This document shows positions 37,728-50,791 of a stretch of DNA of 64,000 bases, in pieces. Made by a program: the position numbers and the translations under genes. The stretch is from Siderastrea radians (Eukaryota > Cnidaria > Anthozoa > Scleractinia > Rhizangiidae). The stretch spans positions 49,963,593-50,027,592 of the forward strand of contig OZ024890.1 in assembly GCA_964017195.1 (NCBI GenBank). Reading direction: 5' to 3'. The notes under the pieces are model-generated. The model saw only the letters and a program-made list of their open reading frames with translations. It did no database searches and had not been told where the DNA came from. Each line of letters starts with the position of its first letter. Position 1 is the first letter of the stretch.

Positions 37728-38001
37728 GGGCCGATTTAGATGGTATGCGACTTGCTTGCGTCATGTTTCCAACACGAACCGTTTTGTCTAAATCAGACAT
37801 ACAACATTTTTACGACAATTGCACACAACAAGAGAAATATCGTAGGATTTTAAACACTTTTAAAACCCTACGACATGTCGTAGCCACAATAAAAATGTTA
37901 GAATGATGAGTTGTTTACGATCTTTGCTTGAAACGAGCACCGCGTGCTACAAAAGGCGCATACGATAGTCGCAAGCAAAAATCGTACCGTTAAATCGGCC
38001 C
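37728..38001. mobile_element. MITE with GGGCCGATTTA ends and TAA duplication
   Basis: Left GGGCCGATTTAGATGGTA, right TACCGTTAAATCGGCCC, flanked by TAA at 37725-37727 and 38002-38004. Internal arms also pair (GTAGGATTTTAAACACTTTT with AAAACCCTAC). A 3-bp TAA target fits Harbinger-type elements. Confidence 0.88.
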
Positions 38002-38618
38002 TAAAATTCTTTAAGGCGGAAGTATCATGAGCTGCGCATGTGCGAGTTGGTCACCTTTGGTCACGGATTTGGTCAGGTATTAGGTCAAGGAAGCACGTTT
38101 CGTCGCTGTAATGGGCGCATCGGTAAGTGAAGACTGGAACAGGACAAGTCAAGAGGATAAAAAAAAAAAAACAAAAAAACAAAGGAGAAAATACGACTTA
38201 GTGTCGACGATATTCCAACGACAACAGATGTGCCGCGGAATCACTGTTGCTCCAGGAACCGTAACTATCCGAATATTCGCCTCTATCCAAGAATAAAAAA
38301 TGGTATTCGATAAATAAATTCTCTTATGGCACTTGAACCACTCCTTCCGATCTTTGCGACCGGTTGGAGCCATCTTTTTTTCGCCAGAATTGTCTCTCCG
38401 ACTGCCATGACCGCAATGGCAGTCGTCAAGTTTGACGGTCAGGGGGAGCATGTGCAGCTCATGCTAATTCTCCTTTAATATCGCTTCAAACCACTGGAAA
38501 CTTATCAGTGTTTTGTTTAGCTTAACCTTGAGCTGTCGGTCATGAAAAGCTCGTCACCGTGGGCCTTCTCGGAAACGGCACACCCAGAAGAGCAGTCACT
38601 GCTTCTCTCCTTAATTAA

Positions 38619-39378
38619 CCCTATTCAGACCGGGGGGGGGGTAACTTCGTAACCGTTTATGCTAGTACCCCTAAGCTTTGTGACTTACCCTAAAATTTAA
38701 CTGGGAACATTTTGGCATGAGTGTCTTGTGTCCAACAAACTTCACTTTGCCATGGTAACCGCTTTGTGACAACTATGTTTTTAAAAAATCACGATTCTCG
38801 CTTTAATCGCTGCTATTTTAATGTTTTTTACTCGAATTTGTACTTTTACATTAACTGTAGCAAAAGTTTATCATTTAGGAATAACTGCTCACTGAAAAAA
38901 GGAATTTAGAGCTATTTTGAGGAAAACGTGAAAATCCAAGATGGCGGACTTAACTGATAGAAAGTGATTTCTCGCTATACATTCACTATTCGCCAAAAAT
39001 TTCAAGTGTATGACATTGTTAACTAATTAAATAAACTTTTTACAATCAGCAGGCTTCATTTTCTTGTTTATTAAATGAAGCAGATGAATTCAAAGAAATT
39101 CAAGATGGCAGATCCAAGATGGCGGACACCAAAATGTTCATTTTATCTCTAATATGAACTTTATCTGCAAAATTTTATACCTTTATTGCTTTAGAGCTTC
39201 TAAGTGAAACATTGAGAAACAAATGATGCCATAATGATGTCATATCACGTCACAGTGACATCACAGTATCTGTAGTGGTTAGAATTAGTACGTACACTAT
39301 CCTGTGCAAACTTGGTGGCCATAGCGTAAGCGGTTTTAAAGGTCCCAGAAGGTTGAAAAAAGCCCGGTCTGAATAGGG
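38619..39378. mobile_element. PiggyBac-like MITE (TTAA, CCCTATTCAGACCGGG ends)
   Basis: CCCTATTCAGACCGGG at the left and its inverse at the right are flanked by TTAA (38615-38618 and 39379-39382). TTAA targets and CCC termini are the classic piggyBac signature. It is 760 bp, without a transposase. Confidence 0.9.
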
Positions 39379-39382
39379 TTAA

Positions 39383-42300
39383 AATTAGAAGGACGATAGG
39401 GTTATACGACCCGCGCGTACCCAAGCCTCCTCCATTTCGTGACTACGCGACCGGCCACTGCCCGCTTTGAAACGAAGTTAGTTAGTATACAAGTAGACTA
39501 CCCATATCAACAGGGATAACCGAGTTGTTTTGAGGTGTGAATGCTCACAATCAAGTAACACCTCTCGAAAACAGACCAAGAGCTCAAACTAGGACGAGGA
39601 AACAGTCTCTCGCCCAAATTATGAGGATCGAAACACACCAATCACACTCTGTCCACCAATTTAATACCACTTGTGGCGCGTACCCAGTCGACCTCATTAT
39701 CTGACAGAGCCTTGCAATAAGCAGACGAAAAATGTTTCCGCTTAAGCATTGCTCGCAATTAAGAGCTTTGTCTTGAGAAGTGGTGTTTTATCAGCAGTTC
39801 CAGGTACCTTGAAGCAACAAAATTACTTAGCCTGTACCCTTACACTTTCATTGATTTCTTAGGGATCGGAACCTACAATGAAACTGTCGAACTCGTCGTT
39901 GATTTATTGAGTCCCAATTATGCGTTAAAACCACCTTAACTGCTACAAATTTAGGATTGTAAAAGTAAAGGTTGATTTGTAAATTAACAGACAGAAACAG
40001 ACAGATTTTGACTCAACAAATTAGACTTATTCATGTCGAAATGTTGACTCGCCAGCCGCAACAAAGAAAATATTACAAACAATTAGGTGAAAGATTCGCT
40101 TTCTATTTTGCTGAAGTGGTAGTTTCAATCTCAGTTTCACTGTAAATGTATTTACTTGCGAAACAAAATTAAAAAGCGTACAGGAGAATTTCAAAACAAT
40201 TCATCACGCGCTATATTTTTACCAGCAGTCGGCTCCCTAAAAACAAATAAGTGTTTTCAAGTTAGTTTTCTGGAAAATACTCCACATTTCTGGATAAAAG
40301 AAGTGCTCTCTTATCTGCTTAATTAAGTGATAGTGCGATAGTTTGGTGGTAATACGTTTTTTTTCCGTAATGCAATTAGAAAAACCGACCTGTAGAATAA
40401 TTTCAAAACATTACCGCGCGCTATGCTTTGTAAATTCGTTTGGTACGAAATACTCGAAATGTTCGGATAAAAGAAATGGTTTCTATCTTGCCGAACTGGT
40501 AATATTGATTATTTGACTGTTATTGGTTTTTCCTGGGGCGAAAACAATTCTCCAAACCTTCAAAGCGGTTCTTTAAATTGAGTTTTGTTCGACAGCGAAG
40601 GGAAATCAATCGAACAAGTTTCATCAACGGAAAATTCTTGACAGCATTGACACTTATCAAAGATCATCCAAGGTAGTTTTGTCCTCGTTTGAATACATAC
40701 CTCTAAATAAGGGACTTCTTCGATGTATTGCTTTTATAGTCGGAAATGTTGTCTTTTTGTTAATTCTGTCTTTGTGCTCCTGTAAGACATATAATCCCAA
40801 AATGGTGTCCATGTACGCGTTGCTCAATCCTGAATTAACTCCGTTTGAAGGAAAACCTTGCCTGATTGCAGTATTTTCGAAACACCGTTTAAAGATTTTC
40901 AAGGACATTCCACTTTGGTAGAAGTACTTGCTCTCCATCGCATACGTTTCCAATCCTCGTTTAGGTTAAGAATCGTTGACTTGTAAATAATTGTACAGTG
41001 GTATAAACAGTAAGCTAAAATCCACCACCGCTTTCAAAAACATGATATTTGTGAACGAATGCTGCGAACTTTTGCAAACATTTAGAGATAAGTTCAGTTT
41101 TCAAGGAGTTCAAATAGGCTCTTCAGGCAGACGATAAATCAAAACAAGTACAGAAAGCAGCCTGTCTTACGAGGATTAAGACAATCTTTGTTCCCAAGGT
41201 GTAAAAGAAGCATTAGTCTCCATTCTGCGCGAAGTGCCGATGAATTCACGTGAGATAGAATCAATCTGCACAAGGAGGAAAACAATCCGCTATATTTGGT
41301 GGCAATGATCCAATGATTTGAAAACAAATGATGTAATGTCCTTCGACAAGCACCAATCCACCCAAAACGTCACTTTTTCAAACGTAAAGAAAGTCATCAG
41401 GGCGAAAGAAACGCCCAACGAAATAAACCTGGAATAAACAGACTTGAAACCGCGTGCCGAGAGTGGAATGACAATTTCTGCGCATGTGCAATTGCCTATC
41501 TTGTCGGAATTTTCAAAATTTTGTAACTTTATAGGAAGAACATAATTTCACTTCGGCTTCGTAAATTTCTTTGATTTTTTGCATGTTAACTCTTATATGC
41601 CCAAAGAGTTTTTCAAACAAGATTACAAAAATTCTGTTGGACGGGAGAAAAGTAAAAAGGTAAATTTAAAAAAAAGTGTTTTTTGCTGAAAGTTTTCGAC
41701 AGAATTTTCTTTAAATAAATCCTTAGGTAGCTTACTAGTATCAAAGGCCGTATGCAAAATTTAAAGAAGTTTCAGCGTCAAATTTTTAAGCAAACTTAGG
41801 ATATCTCTATTTTATGGTCATACTTCGAAACCCAGCTGCGTTGCCATGGCAACAAATTTCTTAAGGAATCTACCAAAAATTGACACTTGACTCTAACCTA
41901 AATATTTTAACTCCCAAATATAATGCATCGAAAAAAACAAGAACCTTTTCGAGCCACCTTAAGGCATACAGTTTGGCCAAAGCTCACAATTTTGTGAGTG
42001 AAATAACGAAAAAATCTTGTGAGAATTTTATACCACGCTTTGACGATTTCGTATATTTGTAACCCACAGCAAAATACACTAGACTCTGCATTTTTACTTG
42101 AAAAGTACCAAAACAAATCCCTTGGTAAAGGATACCGCCTTTTATCCGGCAAATTCATTGAATCGAGCACCACCTTGCTCCATCGAGCGATCAGCTTCAC
42201 AAGTGCATTCAAAATATGCACAGCAAACTTGTTTTAACGAAGTAAACTTTGGAAGCAAATTTGTATAAAACTGAATTCTATTCGAAGAAGTGCCCAAATC

Positions 42301-43001
42301 CAATGAATTACTTCTCTGAGTTCGCGGTCAATCACTCGATCAGCAGCTGCCGGCTCGCCGTTCAAAATTTTTGCTGTGTCAATATCACAAATTATTATTC
42401 AACAAATTGTCACTATGCCCATATATGGTAAGGAAGCCCTCAATATCTGTCATCCGTACATGACAGATATCCTGCGATATACGTAAATGACCATATTTGG
42501 AAGTGCACTGCAGATGTCTTTCATTGCTTGTTTGGCGGACATTTTGAAAAGCGAGGCAGTTTTAGCAGTGTTCTCCGGAAATTTTAACTCCCTGGAAGAA
42601 ACTTTCCACGATTAAATGCTCTCAAAAAGTCAACAAGTATTTGCTTCAGCTCACAAAGATATCCAGAGGTTGACTTGGAATTTTCATAGTGAGAACTCAA
42701 CCAAGAAAATGGTATTGCGAACGAAGCAGCACACTTGCTCACGGAAAGTTGTAAAGTTGAAAAGACTTTAATTCACAGGAAGAGGACTTATTCTCGGTAA
42801 GGTAGCAGTATTTTTACTCTGTCTTCTCATTTCCAAACATGAGTTTGTAAATAAGTCTTTTGTAAGAGAACGGTAGTAAACTTCGTATTCTTGAAGTTCT
42901 GTTTTGATTTTTATTACGTGTTGCTAGCTTTTAGCGTTTTCATCATAGAACCATAGTTTTTCTCGTTATGAAAATGGTAGTCGATGAAGATTTGTTGAAT
43001 A
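39383..43001. other. Gene-free stretch
   Basis: About 3.6 kb with no domain-bearing ORF and no clear repeat. Overlapping frames on both strands near 40660-40950 encode nothing recognisable and show no splice-consistent context. Confidence 0.45.
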
Positions 43002-43121
43002 ATAAAACAATTATCCTGCTCAATCTTGCGGAATATCCCCTGATTTAGCCAACTCGGCCTACGGCCTCGTCGGCTAAGTATCAGGTGATATTCCGCGCGA
43101 TTTCGCAGGATAATTGTTAAA
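43002..43121. repeat. ~120-bp palindrome (hairpin repeat)
   Basis: AACAATTATCCTGC pairs with GCAGGATAATTGTT, GGAATATC with GATATTCC, and CCGACG/GGCCTACGGCC form the loop region. It shares layout and outer bases with the hairpin at 24083-24200. Confidence 0.88.
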
Positions 43122-44855
43122 TAATCTCTTCTTTTGCCTCACAGTTGGTTTCTGAGAAGTTCATCAATTCAAAGTCAAAATTTATAGGTTACCGATTGTG
43201 TCCTCAATGAATATTTCCAGAATTGCTCTAGTTCTGCACAAAACATCTTCATCTGTAATGTCTTGGCACTGAGCTCTTTGCCATGGCAACGGGCCTACAC
43301 GTGAAATTATAAATTAAAGCTGAAATTTCGCGCCACAATTAAGGCAGTAATTTGTCACCGAGGATATTACTAATGAAATAACCTGTCAGTTGGTCGATAT
43401 CTGCTTAGCATGATAATTCTGCCTTTGTAAGCCAAATGCTTTAAAAATTAATGAGAGACGTGGATCGCCTTTACTTAGATCCATTCTAAATTTGACTCTG
43501 TTATGGTGTTAGTAATCGAGGTAAGACTGTTACATTTTTTTGTTAATTCGGGCTAACAGCTCTCTTCTTCATTAACAACAAAGAAGGCCACAAGTAGGGC
43601 AGTTCTTCGCTTCTTAAATCATTCTTTTCTACCAGGATGAATCAAAAAATGCAAATGTCACTAATCACAACTACAAAGCACTGCTTAGTATAACATTTTG
43701 TAAGGTAGGTTAAATGCATGTTTTAGTTACAAGCCCTTTTTGTTCGGCTCAAAAATCTTTTTTTTTTAGAGTTTACAGTCCAATGCTATTTCAAGGGAAA
43801 ATCATAACAACAGATCTGGTTGACTAGCTAAAAGCGAGGAGTTTCTCAATTTGCTTGAAAATAACCAACAAACTGTCCTTTGTCCAATAAAATTAATCAA
43901 CACAGCCTGACATTCATGATCATTTAACGAAAACTTTCCATTTAACGATTTGTGTTTAGTTGGTATACTCTAGCCTTTTTATCGTAGTATTGTCTGAGGT
44001 ATCAAGAAAAGGATGCAAAGCAGTTTTTTTTTTCAGGCGCACTAGGTTAATAAACAAATCATAAAATGTATTTATATTGCTGAGCTCAACTTATGAAGCG
44101 AATTGAAGCAGAAATCGCTTAACTAGAGTCCTTATAAGCCCTTCAGCTGAAGAAAGAATTTGATCAAAATTTCATACCACAATGTTTCGTTCATTGGTGT
44201 GTGTGCAGGTGGTATATGGAACTTGAAACCAGGCATAGAAATGTCATTTTTTGCCTCGTTTGTAAACGGGATTTCGTAGAGATTATTGTAAATTGAGAGT
44301 GTTGCTTGCTACAACCTTTTCCCATACAGTAAATTTGAAAAAAAAAGGGGCCTACCTAACGAGAAGATCTTTCTTGTTAAACTAACGTCACATGCAGTAA
44401 TAATTACTGAAACTACAAAATCAATTTGACACCGGTGGTCATAACAAATGATAATTTAGGTATATTAAGCTTTTCTAAGAAACGACGTATTCAAATACTT
44501 CTAGGTATGATGGATGACAGCTCTAACGCTTTACTTTTTGGCATGCATGTCACATTTACATTACTGTTGTAACCATTAGCTTCTTACTCGAACTTTCACA
44601 TAAATATACCGTGACTTTGTTTGTTTCCATCAGTTGCCCTGAGGGAGGCTTTTGAATAACACCAAAATATGGCGAAATTTAGTTTTAGTTCCAGCTTTTT
44701 GAATTCATCATTGCAGACTAAGATATCGTTAAGTTTGGTTTTTAGTTTTACAGATAAAACTGAGTAGTTAAGTGTGACAGCTACTAATTCCCAGTTTTCA
44801 AAAACCTATTAATTAAATGCTGGGTTACTTAGCAATACGTTCATGTTTTAGCGTG
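43122..44855. other. Gene-free stretch
   Basis: AT-rich with short homopolymers. I see no ORF with a domain, no RNA gene and no clear repeat. Confidence 0.45.
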
Positions 44856-45030
44856 CGTATATCGAGTTATACAAATATCAAAGCATGCTGTTTAAGGACA
44901 TGGGAATAAGGAAAGAACAATGAATGAGTTATGATGCATGCGGGAAGTTTGGAGAGGACGAGAGTCGCGTAAGCTTCTTGAGTGCTCTCCAAACTTCCCA
45001 ACTGCATTATGACTCGATATACGCACACCT
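44856..45030. repeat. Long imperfect hairpin
   Basis: GCGTATATCGAGTTAT at the left and ACTCGATATACGC at the right, with inner arms GGGAAGTTTGGAGAG and CTCTCCAAACTTCCC around a ~30-bp loop. Confidence 0.85.
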
Positions 45031-45109
45031 AAAGGCAACAACTGTTTTATAATATAGCCAGTAGAAATGCACAGTGAAAACTGAAAGGTTGTAAGGTTAC
45101 TGAAATATT

Positions 45110-45760
45110 TTTTTCACTATGCTGCAACTCTATGTCGCTTCCGTAGTTACCAAAGAAAATCAAGAAAGAACGAGAAAAAAAAAGAGAAAAAGGAAAACAA
45201 GGAACAATGATCGACCACGTGACCGAAAGAATTAAAAAAGCCTTGTCAAGTGTCGCAGCGTTTTTTTTTTTTTTGCTTTTAGCAAAGCTAAATGCGTCAA
45301 TGAAACGGCTGCCTCGAAGTGAACGTCCGATAATAATTTTTGGAAAAAGTGATCCAATTATTTGCTTTCAAATGAGGTACAGGTTTGATGTTTTCTGAAA
45401 AGTCGTTGCATGTATTCATCGTCCAAAGCGTCGAAAGCACCGTGTAGGATGATAAATATTCAGAATGTCGCGAGCGTGTGACAAAGCGTCTCTTCAATTT
45501 GACTGTGTTTTATTTTGTCATGTATTGATATTTTGGTGCCAAAAGCCTCCCGTGTAATGACCTATCTTTTGTGAGCATTTGATGAGCGTGAGGAAAATGT
45601 AAACGCGACACCAAAGACTAAATAAGTTTGAGTTTCTTTTTCAACAAAGTTTCTTGCTCGTCCTAAGAAATCAAAAATCACATATGGCGAATTTTATTGT
45701 GCGGATTTGCTAGCTATGCTATAGCAATATTTGCATGAGTACTTAGAGGTACACGTCCTT
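45110..45760. repeat. Diverged repeat shared with 24130-25440
   Basis: Same ordered segments as the copy in gene B, for example GATCGACCACGTGACCGAAAG and GAGGTACAGGTTTGATG. It lies directly upstream of gene C and may include part of its promoter. Confidence 0.6.
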
Positions 45761-47558
45761 TTATTCGGCTCGGAATGCTCGATTTAAACGTTTCAACATT
45801 TCTCACGCAAGGTTAAAATTTTTAGCATTGTTCCTTACGTAATAAATCAGTCAAAAAAGAAAAGAGATTTGTATGATAATGTTCTAAGCTTTTCCAACCC
45901 TTATCTCTGCAATATTATGTGGTTCTATTGCGCGAGCCCAAATGTTCTGTAGGCATATGTTTTGATTGGTGGAATTCGATACATTTCTCCAAATGCAAAA
46001 ACACTTTTTTGTGACGTCTTATTTAACTTACCTCTCTATTCAGTTGTTTCCCAAACAGCAGCAAAGTATGCTACCCAGATGTTTCATCCTACTGCTCATG
46101 CTCAGTACTGGTGAGAGTCTCGTGGACCCGGCAAACCAGTGTACAGCGTCCATTTATTCTGTGTACAGTCATTATCTGAAGAAGCACGTCATTTCAACCC
46201 AGACGGCTATCGATATTCCCGTCTGTATAATGAAATGTTTGGGTGATCTTCGCTGTAAGAGCTTCAACTGCGGATTTGCAGACAAGTCATGCGAGCTTAG
46301 TAGTGCTGACAGATATACGCATCCTGAGGATTACGGTCCACTTTATGGATATACGTATAGCGACAATTTCCTACGACATCACAAGATATCAGAGTATATG
46401 TAAAGAAAACGCTAAAATATATAGTCCTGTTGCCAGGGCGCTAAGGGTTAAATTCTCTAATGCTCGCGACAAAGTGTCACTTAAGTTTTGCGTAAGACTG
46501 ACTTATCACGGGACATTACCGCTCTCAACAAACTGATTGGTTCGATTCCCTTTTGATATATAACACAAACCAGTACCTTCAACACCTTTCATAGAAAAAC
46601 TGCATTTTTTACCAAGTGGGAAAACTGAACTTTTTTCAACTCGTTACCCATCATTTTTTCCACAGGAAAGTGTACTTTGAGTTATAAGTACATCATAACG
46701 CTGAATTATTTTATTCAAACTCTTCGTATATGAACTATGAGTCCATACCTAAGACTTGATTTCTTGAAAAACATGTTTTAACATTTTTTTAGTGAAACAT
46801 CGTGTGATTTGATACCTTCTGATTTCCCCAGAAGGGAGGGTACAAAAGTTGCGCAGAGATTCATGAAGACCGTCCATCAGCAAGCAGTGGTTATTACTGG
46901 GTGAAGATTGGAGGGAGAGACACTCAAGTTTACTGCGACATGGAAAGGTATGGTAAATAAACAAACATGTTTTGTACTTTCACAAAGCTAATATATAAAA
47001 TGTCCATGTATGTTGTTTGCAGATGAGACATTTCGTTTTCCAGTTTACTAGGGGACAACGATGGTTAAGTAAGTTCACAGACTTGACGCACCGTAGCGCT
47101 ATTGGCATCGTAAATCACAGCCTCTACTAACTTCGATTTCGCGTAACCCTTATACTGTAAACAGTACATTCTAATTCCTACAACGATTGTTGTTGCTTTC
47201 TAGGAACACTATTTTAGGCTAACTATTACACTAGACTACGCCTATTTGCGGTCTCCTGGAGTTATAGAATGCCTACAAGTAGGCTGTGTGGCCGAGAGCA
47301 ATTCAATAGGTCTTTTGCTCAGTGACTTCATAGGACTCTCACATACACTTCAAAAAATTGTACTTTCATTACAAGAGTGGTACGCGGTACCTCGCATTGC
47401 TTGCCATTCATACATTTCCATTGCCCGACTTAAATACCTTAATTCCCGCGACCCCACGACTTGCTTCTAGCTTGGTCTCGTAGCATAGTTGAATAAGAGC
47501 CACGGTTATCTGTTTCAGTGGTCGTGGGTACAGATCCCGCCGAGTTCAAAGATGTGTA

Positions 47559-47722
47559 TTTAAAGGGTGTGTTCCTTTGGGATGATCCAGATCAGGTTAG
47601 CGATCCAAGGTCGCTCGAATCATGGTGCAGAGTGGATTCATCGGTTTTTTTGATGCACCATGATCTGAGTGATCTTGAAACACTGATCCTGATCCGGATC
47701 ATCCCAAAAGAAAAGTACTTTT
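47559..47722. mobile_element. Foldback MITE in intron 2 of gene C
   Basis: GTGTTCCTTTGGGATGATCC and its inverse GGATCATCCCAAAAG bound ~160 bp. Inner arms (CATGGTGCA / TGCACCATG) also pair. Confidence 0.88.
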
Positions 47723-48164
47723 GTTCCTCGGTGTTAATCTGCGATTTCCTTTTCAAGGCTGTGTGGCCGTGGAAAGTTAAAATGGCGTTTGCTCACTTCG
47801 TACTCTCAGATACGCTTTAAGTTAATTTCTTCAATTCTTTCATCACAGGATCGAGTGCTACGCGGTACCTCGCATTGTTTGCAATGCTTCAACTGCTGTT
47901 TAATATTTTTTTTTTTTCAGGGGGTGGCTGGACATTAGTCGCAAGTATTAGTTCCAGAAGTCTTGATCATTTCAAAACAAAGTCATTTAACTGTTTGAAC
48001 CATATTCTGTGTGTTCGTAGCGGGAAAGTTACTGTGCCAACCCGAAAACTGGACGACAAGGATATTCATAAGCTGGCGGCTTATGAAGGTAAAAATGAAA
48101 ACATGAATTCTGATTAGCTAGAATGAAATCTCGTTTGGCGCTTTACTTAAGACGCTCATTGATA

Positions 48165-48213
48165 CCTTACCTTACCTTACCTTACCTTACCTTACCTTAC
48201 CTTACCTTACCTT
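48165..48213. repeat. (TTACC)n microsatellite in intron 3 of gene C
   Basis: Ten pentanucleotide units without interruption. Confidence 0.97.
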
Positions 48214-48939
48214 AGAGGACTATGGATGTATGACAGCCATACCTTAGATCTTTTCTTCTCAAGTAGTGAAGGATCTGTGCTTTTTATACTGATATGTGTG
48301 TGTTTCTCTTGTTAGGCTGTGGTTGACAAAGTCCTTGAAGCCTAGGATTTTCTAATAATAACAATTAATACTGTGAAATTAATTGCACTGTGTCGTAAGG
48401 CGTGTGAAAAGATTCACAGCAGTTTTTGCGTGTCTGTATCTAACATGTACAAGTAGAATGAAAACCATCTAAGCGATCAGATTGAAAAAAAAGAGACCAG
48501 TTTAGTATCTATTGATCAACCTAGAGGAATGGTGGTGAAAGGAGAACAACACGCAAATCTTTTCTTTAAAGCAGTTGTGTATTGTGCCCCCGAGAGTATT
48601 GAAGCTATAACAACGAAATCGTGAGGTAGATAGTGCGTCCAAAATCGTTTCCTTTGACGTCCGCAAATAACCTGATGTCTTGAATTAGGTCATGATTTGC
48701 AGAATGGTTTTTTTTCCCAAAAGCTCTGAAAACCACTACAAAATTGCTCCAATAGAAATGCAAAATGTAGCACATTCATTGCCCCTGTTTAACCTGAGCA
48801 TATTGACAACAAAACGTTAGGAGAAAAAATTCACGATTTCATTTAAAGTGGTAAAATTCATGATTTCGACAAAAAAATTGGTTTCCATTTGATAAACAAT
48901 GACACACCAAACTTTTCACAGATAAATTCGAGAGAATCC

Positions 48940-48978
48940 CCACCCCCCCCCCCCCCCCCCTCCACACACACACACACT
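48940..48978. repeat. Poly-C followed by (CA)n
   Basis: A C-rich run of about 22 bases with single A and T interruptions, then ACACACACACACAC, ~100 bp upstream of exon 4 of gene C. Confidence 0.9.
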
Positions 48979-50590
48979 ATCTCTCTCCGTCTTCTCAGGC
49001 TGAGGCTGGTTAAGTTGAAAATTTATTGTGCAGTTGATCGTAGCAATAGCTATCTATTTCTTAACTGCTTTCTTAGGAACCTTCAGAGTGGACGTACTGA
49101 AAAACGGAAATACGGCTTTTTATCAGGTGACGTTTCGGAAGTATCGTTTTTACAGTGCCTTGCTATTTTACGATTCACTAAGAATAAATAAAATAGATAA
49201 ACCCAGAAAATAGCTAAGATATGATTAATTTGTTTGGGGCATTGACAGAACAATTTTTAGTTTCATTAACGTTTCGGGGCTGGGGTGGGGGCGGCTGCCT
49301 GGTACCCTTATCATAATCATTAGATAATCCAAATCTTTTGCGCTTTGAAATCCATTTGCTTTTAATATTTTGCTTTACATCCCCAGTGGACCTAACGATT
49401 TCAATTCTAGCTGTGTGGGTGGAAGGTGAGACTAAAGTTATACCAGAATGGACTTATTAAAATTACTATTTCACTAAATACATCGAAGGACTTAGAGTAT
49501 CCCTTCGATGTGATAATCAGTTAATTTGCATTCAACGGAGGTTTAATATAATACGTGAGCAAATGAAATATAGATAAACAAACGAAGAAAAATAAACCAA
49601 AGCATGTATAGTTATAGTTAAGCCTGTCTGGACGAATTTTTCGCCGAAATTTCGTTTGACGCGGCGAAATATCGCGACCATTTCAAGTGAATATATACTA
49701 AGGATGTGACTTGGGTGTACTCTTAATGCAATTTCCTTATTGCCTTAGTTGCCCTCGAATCATCATTTCCCATTCGTATCCCTATCAGTGGGAAACCAAC
49801 ACATGTACAACTACCGACGCGGGATATCGCATTTTTAACGGATGTCACAGAGGTAACTATCTCTTTTTTCTTTCCATTGTGCATTAGTCAGTCGGAAATG
49901 TCGTTCACTCAATGCATAGATTGACAAGGAAGCACTTTCAACTTTACAATATCAGTGAGATAAAATATATAGATATCGTAATGCTGACTTCAGTTTTGTA
50001 GTACACAGGCTTGAAAAGGTGCCTTTAACGATTTAAAACATGCGTTGTTTTGTATCGGCATATTGTTACTGTTTCAATATTGGTTAATATAAAAAATTCT
50101 TCTCCCCCCACTTTTTCTTTTCTTTTCGAGCCGAGCTGTTCACGTTTAAAATATATACTCTGACCTTTGTTTTCTATAATTTCCTCATGCACATTCTATA
50201 AAATATATGTATATAATCTTTGGGCCTGACCGTTTGCTCCTTTTACTGAAGTTTTTGACAGCCATGATGACGGTGAATGCAGAAGCCGTTGGGATTCATC
50301 GCAGTGTGAGTAATGTTAATATTAATAGTAAATACAGCGATTTTTAGTCAACTTGATGTTAAGAGTACGTAGAAAGTGACCAAACCTACACTTTCTCCCG
50401 CTTTCTTTTCGTTTAGAGGTCATTTTACTAAATTATTTTTACATATATCTATCCTTATTTTATTATTATTATTGTGGGTTGTCTCAAACATTCATCTTGA
50501 AGTTGGAGTAAGGGTAGGGTAAAGCGCGGACTGCTATCACCTTGATAGATCCGACTTATCATTTAACTGGTTTTGTTGGCATTTTTCTAT

Positions 50591-50791
50591 ACGATAAAAA
50601 AAGCAATGCTGATACAACGGTGTAGGGAAACTGTATATACATTTTTTTACAATATTTCAAAAGGCACAGCCTTTCTTCGTCAGGGTCTTACAGAGACCCT
50701 GAAGAAGAAAGGCTGTGCCTTTTGAAATATTGGTAAAACAATATATAAACAGTTTCCCTACACCGTTGTTTCAGCATTGCTTTTTTATCGT
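50591..50791. mobile_element. 201-bp foldback, near-perfect inverted repeat
   Basis: ACGATAAAAAAAGCAATGCT pairs with AGCATTGCTTTTTTATCGT. AACGGTGTAGGGAAACTG and AAAAGGCACAGCCTTTCTTC also have inverted partners, with a tiny loop at TACAG near 50690. It lies just after the last found exon of gene C. Confidence 0.95.

Larger units (their letters stand above)
46068..50305 (+). pseudogene. Paralog C: PAN-apple plus fibrinogen-like (USOMP5-like) gene with splice-site lesions
   Basis: Exons by homology to gene B: 46068-46385, 46832-46952, 47921-48088, 49077-49126, 49379-49425, 49749-49852, 50252-50305. Lengths 121, 168 and 47 are identical to gene B; the others differ by multiples of three. The ATG at 46068 opens MLPRCFILLLMLSTGES (signal peptide), then the Cys module (CIMKCLGDLRCKSFNC, KSCELSSADRY). 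Exon 2 has KSCAEIHEDRP, YYWVKIG and VYCDM; exon 3 GGGWTLVASI; exon 6 CPRIIISHSYPYQWETNTC and GCHR; exon 7 FDSHDDGEC. After exon 1 the intron begins AT, not GT, and no in-phase donor precedes the TAA at 46401. The base pair before exon 5 is AC, not AG. The exon encoding DGMLYVK was not found. The coding frame within exons is otherwise clean, so decay is recent or splicing differs. Confidence 0.78.

Noticed and set aside
40657..40953. 98-codon minus-strand and 80-codon plus-strand frames
   Set aside because: No domain, no homologous partner in the window, no splice context.
46749..46964. 71-codon minus-strand frame
   Set aside because: Shadow of exon 2 of gene C.
47518..47820. 100-codon frame in intron 2 of gene C
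   Set aside because: Runs through the foldback MITE; its repeats explain the open frame.
48165..48213. TTACC repeat as a possible telomere-like tract
   Set aside because: The unit is not the TTAGGG type used by animals and only ten units lie inside an intron.
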